Source: Limnoperna fortunei (Eukaryota > Mollusca > Bivalvia > Mytilida > Modiolidae). From it: a stretch of 64,000 nt of DNA. The notes under the pieces were generated by a model, which was given only the letters and a program-made list of their open reading frames with translations, ran no database searches and had not been told where the DNA came from. The position numbers and the translations under genes were made by a program. This document shows positions 11,061 through 23,700 of this stretch, piece by piece. The stretch spans positions 73,384,993-73,448,992 of the forward strand of contig OX104115.1 in NCBI GenBank assembly GCA_944474755.1, written 5' to 3'. Positions within the stretch are counted from its first letter, which is position 1. Every line of letters begins with the position of its first letter.

Positions 11061-11634
11061 AAAGTGGAACACAGCGAGATGTATTCACGAGCCGTGTGTA
11101 CGTAAAATAATGTCTATCTTTTTCGGTAATAATTAGATATCATAACGTTTAGTTTAAATTCCAACACATTATTTATGCCAATTAATTACCACACTTAGAC
11201 TATTGATTTAATGAATACAAACCTTTAATTTATTAAATAAATAAAAATTCGTATGGCTAGTCTGCATGCACAGTCCGTATGACTAGCCAGTCTAACAAAT
11301 GCATGAAGGAATCGTGAAATAGCTTAATGATCCAGAAGACTGGGCGAGAGATCTTTTCGGGTAATAATACGTCAAAAACTCTAGGTCTTTACATTCGTTT
11401 AAGGCTAATATCAAGGTACAAAACAAAAAATGTCCTATATATTACTATGTTGGGTCAAGAATTGGTCAAATATTACATTGTAGATTAAGAATGGGTTGTA
11501 GTTCCTTAAATCAACATCTCTTTTCTAAAAATTTAGTTCAGACACCCAACTGCACATGCTGTTCTATAGAATCAGTATCCCATTATTTCCTTTTTGTTAT
11601 AAATATACACATCTGCGTCAGCAAACTATTTTCA

Positions 11635-12802
11635 TACGAAAGCCCAGAAGGCTCATTCGAAATTCGAGAATCGAAATTCGTAGAGATTCGAAATTCGAAA
11701 TTCAATATAGTTATAACCAATCAGATTGCGTGTGACATAATCGTCTACCAATCAGAATAGTTCTTATATATTCGAGATTCGAAATTCGAGATTAGAGATT
11801 CGAAATTCGAGATTCGAAATTCGAAAATCGAGATTCGAAATTCGAAATTCAATATAGTTTTAGCCAATCAGATTGCGTGTTACATAATCTCTAACTTGGT
11901 TATATCGAAACTACATAAAATTTGGTTGAGTAGTTTTAGGGGAGTTAAAGCGAAAACCATGATTATTGAGGATTACTGAAAATTTCGAAGTTCAAAGAGC
12001 CATAACTACTATATAAATTTAGGAATCAACAATTCCTGATAATATGCACAACTACATATATGGTGTACTAGTTACATACCAAGTTTCATAAAATTTTGTA
12101 TAGTACTGAGAAGTTTCAGAGGATTTGTGCTGACAAGATAATTAATGGGTATTTTCAGCACATTTCTAAGTTCAAAGGGCCAAAATAAGCCAGTGGCGGA
12201 CCAAAATTTCGAAAAGGGGAGCCACTGACTGGCCAAGGGGGTCACTTTTGTCATGCTTCAATGATTTCCTATATATCCAACCAAATTTTTCCGTCAAAAG
12301 GGAGGGCCCCCTCTGGATCCACCCCTGATAGCCCCCACACAAAATTTGAGGGCCAAAATGTCCTGGTAACATGCAAAACTTCATATGGTGTACTTCCTAC
12401 ACACCAAGTTTTGTTGAATTCCGTTTTACATGTACATTTTTGTTTCTTGATTTGTAAAATCAAGATGTTATTGTGTACTGAATTAATTTGATAAAATAAC
12501 AAATAAAGCTTATAAATTAGATTTTTTAACAAAACCATGTTGAACAAGTCATTCGTTGACAAATATGTCGACTGTTAAAACACCAAATAAACATAATAGC
12601 ACGTGGCTACGTTTATATAAGAATTATTCTGATTGGTAGACGATTATGTTACACACAATTTGATTGGTTATAACTATATTGAATTTCGAATTTCGAATCT
12701 CGAATCTCGAGTTTCGAATCTCGAATCTCGAATTTCGAATCTCGAATTTCGAGTTTTGAATCTTGAATTTCGAATATCGAATGAGCCTTCTGGGCTTTCG
12801 TA
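11635..12802 (+). mobile_element. 1.17-kb TIR element with CGAAATTCGAG arrays, copy 1
   Basis: Perfect inverted ends start TACGAAAGCCCAGAAGGCTC (25 bases in all). A 6-base duplication TTTTCA flanks it at 11629-11634 and 12803-12808. Inside each end is an array of ATTCGAGATTCGAAATTCGA-type units (11655-11850 and 12676-12785), followed by a conserved AACCAATCAGATTG segment. The centre has no transposase, so it is non-autonomous. The short palindromic units make many chance open frames, which should not be read as genes. Confidence 0.85.
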
Positions 12803-12955
12803 TTTTCAGTCTCGATCTTCCTATTACAATAGATTTAGACTTGTTGGTATATGGATCATTTCTACTAGACGATGAACAAAACAAGAACATTTTTATAACA
12901 GTTCAGAAGTTCATCATAAACAGCAAACGATTCAACTCGTAGGATAATTCCTTGC

Positions 12956-12958
<3 letters not shown>

Positions 12959-12992
<34 letters not shown>
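12959..12992. repeat. (TA)n microsatellite
   Basis: An uninterrupted TA dinucleotide run of about 16 units. Confidence 0.95.
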
Positions 12993-12993
<1 letters not shown>

Positions 12994-14004
12994 TTTGTCA
13001 ACGGAAAAATGGGTGTGACAGACATAAAATGACTGTCACAGTAAAAATTTGAAGTCTTTTGCAGACATTTTTGCAGTCACTTGCAGTCGACCTCAGTCAG
13101 TGACAGACGGAAAACGACTGCACCTGGTACTTACAGTCATTTTTATAGCCAGTAGTGAATTTGATGACATGATATGTAAATAAAATAAGGATTTTTTTGG
13201 TTAAAATAATGTTTCATTGTGCCCAACAATGCATATGTTTGTTTAATATACAAATAAAATCGAATGGCAGTCCAATATAGGTGTTCGAATATGTATGACT
13301 TGAAAAAAACTAGGAGATGCTTATCTTTTTTCCAGGTGTATATAAACGTAGTGCCAGTTCCCTGAGTCTCGAACAGTCAGATTACCGATAGGCGTTGTAC
13401 GAAAGCCGTATATACGATCATATCCGTGTTGACACGTGTTCGCTAATTACATGTATAGTAGTGGCACGGAAAGGAAGTGTAAACGATATCGTTATATTTC
13501 AGATTTATTTTATAGGTTCCTGTATAGGGTCTCTCATATTTTAGCTATTTTGTCTGCATTTTGAATGTCACTTATTTTCAATAATTGTTAATGTGCTTGC
13601 CGTTTAGACCGTGAAGTTCTTTTTTAAGTATATTATTTGGTCTAGCTTTTATTAAGGAAACAATGTTCTAGCAATATATGCTAAATTAATAACTTTGTGA
13701 TCCACATAACAATATCCTTTTCAATAAGATCTATTTATATATTTTCAGCATTTTGCATAATGAAATCCATTTGTCTTTTGGATAAAAAAGTATTTATTAA
13801 GACTTACACATGTATGAACTATTTTCGCAAATTTGAAAAGACACTTGAAAAACATTGATCCATGTTTAAAGACTAAAAAAGCACACAAACTTTGCAGACA
13901 AACATTTCTGATGGATACTTCCACCAATCTGGTAGTACCTCTGCGATATTCAGGTACGAAAAAGTCAACACACATTTTAATATGACGTCCTTCAAACGCT
14001 TTGG

Positions 14005-14265
14005 ATTGATTGATTGAATGAATGTTTGTTTAACGTCCAGTAAGCACTATTTTAGCTATATTCAGGACGAGAACATGTTAAAAAGCAATAAATCAACGGC
14101 AAAGGGGTGAGATGGGGAACACAATTTTGACTTTCACTAGAAAAGTATGGAATATATGGCAAGTGCCTTTTGAAGCGGCTACAATGAACCTAGTCTTTTT
14201 TTAAATACACAAAAAGGATCTTTATCGTGCCAAGGAGGTACTCTCCAAACACGCCAAACATTACA
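14005..14265 (+). repeat. Family B interspersed repeat (SINE-like)
   Basis: Begins TGATTGATTGAATGTTTGTT and runs through AACGTCCAGTAAGCA, TATTTTAGCTATATTCAGGA, AATAAATCAACGGCAAAGGG and AGCGGCTACAATGAACCTAG. The same order recurs at 27840, 29680, 33992, 36024 and 38382. I see no tRNA-like head, so the class is uncertain. Confidence 0.7.
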
Positions 14266-14988
14266 GCCAACATCAACATTTTTTCTGCTTAAAGCGTATT
14301 TATTGACTATTAATAAACCATTCACGATTTTGGTCAGAAAACATATATTAGCCTGTTAGCACAATTAGTGCTTAAGGGAAATTAAATCAAACTACTCTTC
14401 AGTGATAATGATAATTAGCACATGTATACTTACCATATTCTTCCTATTTCGATGTTTGTATCTAAACATTTGACCAAAAGTATACATGTGTACGTTATTT
14501 TACGTAAAGTACAAAAGTATTATATTTATACACATTGCTTCTAAAGTATTGTTGTTTGGACGTTTTTCTACTACGGGACGTTCGTTGTAGTTTTGGTATC
14601 TTCCATAACCAATGACCTCTGAAAAGGATGATTTCCATGCAGGCGCAGGAGTTTAGAGGATAGTTTACGTTTAACAGAAAAGTTTATCTTTAAGCGTAAT
14701 TACTTTAATGCGTGAACCAATTTAAATAGACAGAATATACGCAATTTTTAGTAGATTTATTTGTAAACAATGTGCTTAGTTATTTCTACAATGAATTGTT
14801 ACCGTATCATGACTACAGATGATGCCTGACAAGCTGTTTCTTCAAATTTTCTACCATGACATATGCATAATATAAAATGTAATCATACACTAATTAATAT
14901 TAATTTTCCCATAGAAAATGTGGTACTTAAATACACTATAAATGCAATAAAAGAAAACAATTCAACAGAATATTCGGTACAATTTTTG

Positions 14989-15716
14989 ATGGCCATGTCG
15001 ATATCAATTGTACTTGCCATTATAATAATATGTAGCTTGGAGGCAGTACATGTGGGGGGGGGGGGGGATTCTTCATTTTCATCTATTGATGACACGCTCT
15101 GCAACTTGTGCTAAACAAGGGACTGTTCCAAAGTAGAAATGCCAGACTTACAAGCAAAGCTGCACAAACATGACAAGGACATGCTAGTTAAGTAAAATAT
15201 TAATTTCCTGACATTTCTTAAACCAACAAAATATTTGAGTTTTATATTTTAAATTCCGTATATTTTAAACTCTGTATTCAACCTAAGCTGTGTTGATTTG
15301 TGTGTCACAATGCATAAACAAACTTTAATATAAATAAGATACACCTACACGTTTTTATAAAAAACAAAATTCTCATCGACAAAAATTTTTTTTTAAATCT
15401 TTGACTAAACGATCGCAGCAGTTTTAACAATAGATCAATTCCACAACATTTGTTTTTCTTTAAAGATTTACGAAACGTTCAACAGTTCCATTTTTTACTT
15501 AACTTGGAGCTAACCTACCCGTTAGGTCGGTATCCCAATATAAAACCATAATATACGACCAAGTAACCTGGTGAATGGATATTAAAAACTGCAATTTTGT
15601 TTTATCTTAAAAAAGGAGATGTAGTCAATGCTGGAATTGGTCAGGCGTTTGATGGCAACATCCTTTAGAGTGATCAGTTTATCAGTTGCAGCTTTTCAGG
15701 ATTCAATATCAATTAA
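14989..15716 (+). pseudogene. Decayed C1q-domain gene, copy C (opposite strand)
   Basis: The first exon starts at ATG 14989 and keeps the signal peptide shape and SSIDDTLCNLC of copies A and B, then reads TAA at 15112-15114 where they have a lysine codon. A run of 14 or more G's at about 15054-15067 replaces codons after the signal peptide. The donor site is worn. The second exon remnant, about 15462-15716, keeps ATATACGACCAAGTAACCTG, AAAAAAGGAGATGTAGTCAA and the final TGCAGCTTTTCAGGATTCAA region but lacks the middle of the domain. It is much older than copies A and B. Confidence 0.85.
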
Positions 15717-15719
15717 CAA

Positions 15720-18700
15720 TAATGAAATATAGGTATTTATTTCTACAAAGTTTTATTAGTTGTAAATTTTCGCTACGATTAACTGCAATAAAGCAAAACA
15801 AACCCCAAAACGAGGTAAAGTGTGACTTACAGCATATTAACAGTTTGCTAATCGTGTAATACAAAACCCGTGCATGTAATATTTTAATTTCCTGAATGAT
15901 GTTTAACACTGTTAACACTGACAGCTGATAGCTGATATAAGTTCAGATTGGAGTCGAGAACACCCTGCCTGCAGTGAGACTAGAACCTTCAAACTCACTT
16001 TTGTCAGGCACGTGATAAGTAGAATACTAACTACCTTAACCACTCATTCACTGAGGTCCCGTTCATATAATTTCGTAACATGTATATGTGAATTAAAAGT
16101 TGCATGTTTTCATTTACATTAACAAGGCATTTGATTGATAGAAGATTTTTTGTGTCGAGGATCAGACAAAACTTAAAATTGGATTATTATGGCAGTAAAA
16201 TTCAGCTGGGCTCAAACTTACTTTACATAAGCACTATCAAGAGATAATTTCAACGAATTTAGTTTTCTTTAGCTCCCGTGTGGACTTCTTGCAATCTTTT
16301 ATTGATCCCTGAATAGTTACTGATAAATATAAAAACTTTTAATTTTTCTTCAGCTATATAAAAGAAAGAAATAAAAACCTAAGAAGTAACAGACTAACAG
16401 AGCTCAAACAATAGTGTTCCAGTGTACAATATGTTACTTTCCGTTGCCAGTAGAAAAATTCCTAAACATATTGGATTCGTGAATTTGATAATGTTGTACC
16501 CAACAGTATTCCATTCCTTATTCGGTCGAATTTAATTAATCTGGTTCCCTAGGCGATCATTATAGGTGAATATTCGGCAAGGACGGGTCCGAATGGATGA
16601 CGTATTGTAGTGTGATCAAAACTCGTCCTTACGTGTTGGTTAGGATAAAGCAGATATATACAATTAGGATTTGTGTTTCCATATATTGCTGAACAATTTC
16701 TCACTTGGCATAAAACATCACAATCTCTTTCTTTTATAAACATGCTAAAATATATGATATATAACCATACATGAAGTACCCGATAATTTTAAGGGAACTC
16801 CGGAACTCAATAAATGTAGGAATTTCCTGCTCCTTATTTGACACCCGCTGTATTAATCATTGTCAGTGTCTAGTATGTTTTGTGACTGTTGGTATTTTGA
16901 TGAGCGAGACCAGCAAAAAATAATTATTTGAAGAAGCATGATGACGACCGTAAAGCTTCTAAATTTTGAACTTGAAGCTAACTGTCATCGATAACAGTTT
17001 GATTTAAGTGCTAAAACACTGTCAAAGAATTAACTCCATTACTAGGAAACTTGATAGCAGTTCTTACCGTCGCTTCCCAATGGCAAAGTCACTGTATCCA
17101 TTACAGAGAAACGTTCAACAATGAAAAGTTGATTACCAGGAATTAATTTTCTGGCAGTCAGTGTGCAATGGTTCCTATATAAATTTAATGGTCGGCATAA
17201 TGAATTGGTTGGATTATTTTGTTATATATGTTACACATATATCGACGAATAATCCTCATGCTGGCAATTGCTGTTGTTCGTGACCTCGCATAGATTTTGC
17301 TAATACGTAATATATTGTAGCACAAATTACATAACTAGTTTATGTTTCTTATTTGCTTCGTCTGTGTCATTATAAACAGCAGTTTTGTTTGATAATTTGG
17401 TACCTACATTTATCGGATGGATAAGCATACATTAAGCATATAGTAACAAAAATATGAAACATTTTAACTGGTGGAAAGATTTCGATTTAAAATTAACTCA
17501 CTAGAAATGTAGTAAGGAATGGGTTAGCGACAATCAACACTTTATCACTTAACATGCCATTAATGCTTAGGTGGTCACACGTGTATCAAAAAATTACGAA
17601 AGTGGTTTTCATATATTCTCATTAAGCAGTTAATATAGAGACAGAAAAATACATATTCTTACTAGCGCGTGACAATAAAATTGTTGTATCTGGTAAGTGT
17701 TTATCTGACAGTCATCTAATTCAGCATTTTTTCTGAGTTGCAGGAAGATTTAAATACCGTAAAGCATCTTCTTTGGATAGGTGAGTTGATGTTTTTCAGT
17801 GTGATATTAAAATATCTATTTAAAACCGATGGTCCTTCTGCCTGAGTTTGGTGGTATCTCTAGCAATGTAATGCAAGTTATTATTCAAATCGAAATGCAG
17901 TAACGGATCTGTCTCGAAATGCGCATGGTGCATTTCTTCCTTTAAACTTGGTTTCATGTGATTCTCAGCATTTTTGTCATGTAAACCATGGCTTTTAGTT
18001 TATAGTAGGGGATTGGTCCGTAGTGCTTGTTGACAAAAAAGCTTTTTTTTTTGGTATTCAAATATGTATTTATTGGGCTCTCTTAAACATACTGTTAACT
18101 TAATCATCAGAGAAGGGCCCATCCCACCTGACTTAAAGCAAAAATAAATTAAATTCTCTCTGCAGTTTGAACACAAATTCTATCTGATTACATTTTTGGT
18201 CGTCTATATAGGAAACTCATGATCACTGCTAGAAGTGAGTTTATATTTTATTATCGCACATCGAATCAACAACTAACTTCACATACTTTACTTGTACTTT
18301 ATAAGAACTAATTCATAAGACCTTGAAATCTTCATGTTCATGCCAAAAATAGAAGCTAAAGACTTTTACTCGAAATTTCGTGATGATAAACACTTTTGAA
18401 ATTGGGGTCAGTTACCTCCGACTTCCTCCTGTTCATGTCTCCTTTTCCTCAAATTATCTTCCTTGTCATCCTCACCCACTCTCACCTTCCTTTCACACCA
18501 CCTGATTCCACGATCCTTTTTACTCCTAGATTCCCCGCGTGTTCCATGTTATAAACTATCCTGATTCAATATATGTAGACATTAATCAATAGTATAAACA
18601 AGCTAACATATAATAGTTTTGATTTGCAAACCATTTTTATATACAGTTAAAGTAGAACAATAGAAGACAGCGGTAAAGCACTGTAACGTACAGTAAATCG

Positions 18701-19598
18701 CTCAAATAAAGGTGACAATTGCATTTAAAATTTATATCGTCATGTTATCGTCGCATTTTTACAATTATTCTTGGACACTACTTGCACGCATTTTACGGAC
18801 TGTCCATATTTGTTTCCTTTTTGACTCGTGGATTCCTTTACTGTATCCTGTGTCTTCTCGGACGCTTTTCAATTCACTTATATACCTGGAAGATATCAAA
18901 ACATAGCATTTTCGTTGGCTGATGCATTATATGAATTCATTTCCAAATAAACATTTCCAAAAATAAAATATTTGCTCAAGTATATATTATATTATCGTCT
19001 ACTAACAATCTAATATGTCAAACTAGCAAGTCCAATATGGATCCAAACCTAGGACAATATGGGACTGGAAAAGTTGATGCAATTATACTTGTTTTGACTA
19101 ACCAGTATAATAAGTCATACATTACGAGGAAATTAGCACTGTTGTATTGTGTATTCGTATTTGTGTTTTGAACAAATGAAGACTTATATAATATTGTAAG
19201 TCAATAATTAAGAATTTTAATAATAATACTCATATTTTAGTTTTGCGTATAGATTTTCAACGTGTTCTATTGACGTGTATTTGAATGTATCTAGTAAATG
19301 TGCGAAATCATTTTTTGTCTGAATTAACCAAGTTCAACATGATCCGAAAAATGATTCATTTGTTACTAATTTTTGACTATTTCGTTTTGTTATTCATTTT
19401 CTATACTGTATTCTTGCGTTGTTTCTCTTTACCGACTATTAGTCTATACCGACTGCATCTGCTTTTTTCTGTTGCAAGTCAAGATGCCCATTCGAATTAC
19501 CTGTAAATTTGGAAAACGTATCATTAACGTGATTTATTCAATAGTATGTTCAACGAATACCAGTTCCAGAATAGCATTATATGAAGATGTAAAATACT
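15720..19598. other. Intergenic, mostly featureless
   Basis: AT-rich with short chance frames only. A partial family A SINE on the minus strand is visible at about 15935-16070 (box B-like GAGACTAGAACC and a head ending at TGAGGTCCC). Otherwise I see no gene. Confidence 0.5.
15935..16070 (-). mobile_element. Family A SINE, head portion
   Basis: The reverse strand reads a tRNA-like head (GGGACCTCAGTGAATGAGTG, TTAAGGTAGTTAGTATTCTA) and continues to GCAGGCAGGGTGTTCTCGAC. The body and tail are missing. Confidence 0.65.
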
Positions 19599-19604
19599 CA
19601 TTAG

Positions 19605-20731
19605 TACGAAAGCCCAGAAGGCTCATTCGATATTCGAAATTCGAGATTCAATATTCGAAACTCGAAATTCGAGATTCGAAATTCGAGATTCGAAACTCGA
19701 GATTCGAGATTCGAAATTCGAAATTCGAGATTCGAAATTCGAAATTCAATATAGTTATAACCAATCAAATTGTGTGTAACATAATCGTCTACCAATCAGA
19801 ATAATTCTCATATAAACGTAGCCACGTGCTATTATGTTTATTTGGTGTTTTAACAGTCGACATATTTGTCAACGAATGACTTGTTCAACATGGTTTTGTT
19901 AAAAAAATCAAATTTATAAGCTTTATTTGTTATTTTATCAAATGAATTCAGTTTACAATAACATCTTGATTTTACAAATCAAGAACAAACATGTACATTT
20001 ACAACGGAATTTTTGGTGGGGGGGGGGCTATCAGGGGTGGATCCAGAGGGGGCCCTCCCTTTTGACGGACAAATTTTGTTGGATATATAGGAAATCATTG
20101 AAGCATGACCAAAGTGGCCCCCCTTGGCCAGTCAGTGCCCCCCTTTTCGAAATTTTGGATCCGCCACTGGCTCATTTTAGCCCTTTGAACTTAGAAATGT
20201 GCTGAAAATACCCATTAATTATCTTGTCAGCACAAAGTCTCTGAAACTACTCAGTACTATACAAAATTTTATGAAACTTGGTATGTAACTAGTACACCAT
20301 ATATGTAGTGCATATTATCAGGAATTGTTGATTCCTAAATTTATATGGTAGTTATGGCTCTTTGAACTTAGGAATTTTCAGTAATCCTCAATAATCATGG
20401 TTTTCGCATTAATTCCTCTAAAACTACTCAACCAAATTTTATGTAGTTTCGATATAACCAAGGAATTCTGATTGGTAGAGATTATGTCACACGCAATCTG
20501 ATTGGCTAAAACTATATTGAATTTCGAATTTCGAATCTCGATTTTCGAATTTCGAATCTCGAATTTCGAATTTCGAATCTCGAATCTATAAGAACTATTC
20601 TGATTGGTAGACGATTATGTCACACGCAATCTGATTGGTTATAACTATATTGAATTTCGAATTTCGAATCTCGAATCTCGAATTTCGAATTTCGATTCTC
20701 GAATTTCGAATGAGCCTTCTGGGCTTTCGTA
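19605..20731 (-). mobile_element. 1.13-kb TIR element with CGAAATTCGAG arrays, copy 2
   Basis: Same 25-base inverted ends as the copy at 11635-12802 and the same interior, in the reverse orientation. A 6-base duplication CATTAG flanks it at 19599-19604 and 20732-20737. The arrays lie at 19625-19750 and 20520-20715. The two copies form a large inverted repeat with about 6.8 kb between them. Confidence 0.85.
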
Positions 20732-20739
20732 CATTAGAG

Positions 20740-23700
20740 TTGTAGAAACAGTTTATAAAAAAACCCTCAAGCAAAAGTTTGGCTTTAAACTGTGATAAAA
20801 AATGAAATGTTAATTGGTAGAAGTTTTTATGGCTAATGTTCTTTGGGCTAGACGTTTAGAAGTTTATGATTAACACAAAAGCAGTGAAAGTTCAAATTAA
20901 AATTTAAAAAAACCATAGTATTGTATTATTATAACTTCTGAACTGAATGATAGACTGGTTTTATTCGTAACTAGAGCTGATGTTTTTTATGCTAAATTAA
21001 TACTGCTGAGATTGTATAAAGGCTATAATATGTAAGCAAACCGATTATGTTCAGTGGAATTTCAGGTCCATTTACATGAATCTGCTACAGTATATACTCA
21101 CATATTTAAAACATGGCAAATATACAAACTGTCGATGGTCCATCGGTTTACGAAACTCGTCAAATTATGTACCTTGTCTGTGGCTAATATTCACGACTCT
21201 GTTAAAACGACAACTTTAACTATGATTTTGTATATCAGTAAAAAATTTTCATAATGAATGAAATAAAAGACTTATGACATCTGTATCTACTGAGATGAAC
21301 GCGTACAACGAATTTATCCACAAGTCTGAAATGATGTAGTTTGACGCCGCAATGGCTAACGGTTTCTTCGTTTTCAAGGAAAGTTGAATTGATATGGAAG
21401 AAAAATGAGCATTCTGCAAAACTAGGTCCTGCCTTTGGAAAAATCTATAGCTGTCGAGTGTTTTGTTGAATCCAAGGAGATGCTTTGTAATTTCATTTTG
21501 GAGTCGAATTTTCGGAGACGTCATAAATGAAGTGACGTCAACGAAGACAAATTCATATCTTTTGTTTGCATTTCTGTTGTAAATGTAATTTATTTTTATT
21601 TTTAATTTATCATTTTCTGCAATTTATTTTTATGTACGCCAAGCTTACCAATTCGCCTTCTATACGATGAACGTATCTTACGTAGTAGTGAAAAATAACG
21701 GTATATGGAATTTGTTAAGACGTCTCCCTGACCAATCAAATTCTAGGTATAATTCTGATATGAGGGAACAAAGTTAAATTTTTTACGTAATGTTTTCTAC
21801 TTCTGTCGTTATCTTTCTTTATGATACCAGAAATCCCTGTTGTCTTTATACCACGGTACTTCTTAAATCTTTCTCTGAATGTGGACTATATAATATATGA
21901 TAACGTAGCTGTTTAACGGACGTCTATATATTCATATGTTTTAAAACACACACTTTTAAAAAATATACAGTCAATCTTGCATTTATAAAACTCAAATAAT
22001 TCTCATTAAAAATTTGAAAGAAGAAAAAACAAATGTAAGATTTATGTTGCATAAGAAAACGGCAATAAAAGTGTTGAAAGTTATATACATGAAATTAGTT
22101 TCCCCAAAATAAAGTAGCCTGAAAGCTGTATTTAACTTGTACGCGTCCTATATCGTGAAAGTTAAATAGCGCTGAATACTATATATTACCACATGAGAGT
22201 GTCTGTTAGTGTAGCAACAATTTAGATGTCGTTCGTCTCAGTCATAAATTTTTGTAAAATGAACATATACTATTGAATAAAATGAAGCATGTACAATATA
22301 TAAATAAACACATACAAAAACCGATGTTTCATATAAGTCTTTAATAAATAAAAATGTCCACAAAGATTCATTAAAATGTCAAGATGTAATCGTTTATTTT
22401 ACAATAAACTTTTAGCTATGTTCAGATGGGTAGAAATAAAACATTGTTAGACTATCATGTATACATAAAATGTGTTTTGCCAATTATTATTTTTGTTATA
22501 TATTTTGCCCACCTAGTTTAAAAGCGAACAGGTAAAAATGCCATATATTAGCGTGGAATTAAATTTATGTCGTGAATTTTTATTAACCTTGACTTGCCGT
22601 TATCTAGAATGACTATACATTACTTATTACAAAAGCTAGAATAATCACCTCCGGCATTTGTTTCGTTTTTATATTTGATTCAACGTTATATTTATGTAAA
22701 CAGACACAAAATAATCGTAACATAGCAGCATATTCACTTAAATGTACTTAAATGTACCTAAATGGGGTTTATTCATAGGTATTAAAAATATACCACCTAT
22801 CTATACAATTGTTAAGTAATAAAACGCACACATATCTCGTGTATTGTGTACTTACCCCATGCTATTAGCGTTACACATCTCATTTCACGTTCGTGTCTAA
22901 AAAAAGAATTAACAAAAACATTGGCGTCATTGTCGTTTACTTGTAAATATTGATCCAAAACTATGTCAATATGAGATTGGAAAAATTTATGCAGTTACAT
23001 GTTTACATTTCTTAACTAACCAGCGAAATATGAATCTAAAAGTAAACAAATATGAGATTGGAAAACTTACGCAATTATACTTTGTTCGACAAACCAGTCG
23101 AATAAGTCATATATAACGGGAAAATGTGATATTGGAGAATGTTGGTATTTTGTAAAGATATTGTCAGTTTAACACATATTTAGACCTATATAATATTGTA
23201 AGTCATGAATAAATAATCGTATTTTAGTTTGCGTATAAATTTTCCATATTCTATTCACTTGTAATTCAATGTAACTAGTAAATATATGAAAGCTTTTTTG
23301 TCTTAATGTGCCAAATCTGCAAGATTGTGTAACGATAGCTTGTAAATACTGTAGCATCGGATCAACTGTGATAAATAAACACCATGCGATGTGTCAAGTG
23401 GCCCATTATTAAATAAAAAATTGGAAATAAGTAATGGTATATTTTGTTTTGACATATTTCTAATTATATTACGTAAAGATATAAAATGACACAAGTGTCA
23501 TTTTCAGCATTAGCTGTATAACGTGATAGTTATTTTTCAATATCGTCAGTATCATATAAAAGGAATTAAGGTTGATTGTTTGATTGTCTGAATGCCATAT
23601 AAGCAATTGTTCAGCAACATCATGGTGTCCAGTTTTCGAACTTCTATATGTAAGACTGTAATCCTTTTCAATAAAGGTTGAAGTAGTGCACACCTTGCCC

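Noticed and set aside
11491..12890. Open frames of 76-97 codons over the CGAAATTCGAG arrays, with peptides like EIRNSKFEIRNS
   Set aside because: They are translations of a short transposon repeat that is open in several frames on both strands; the same occurs at 19.4-20.8 kb.
21249..21524. 91-codon frame on the minus strand near a TGACGTCA motif
   Set aside because: No recognisable domain, splice partner or homolog in view; length is within chance for this composition.
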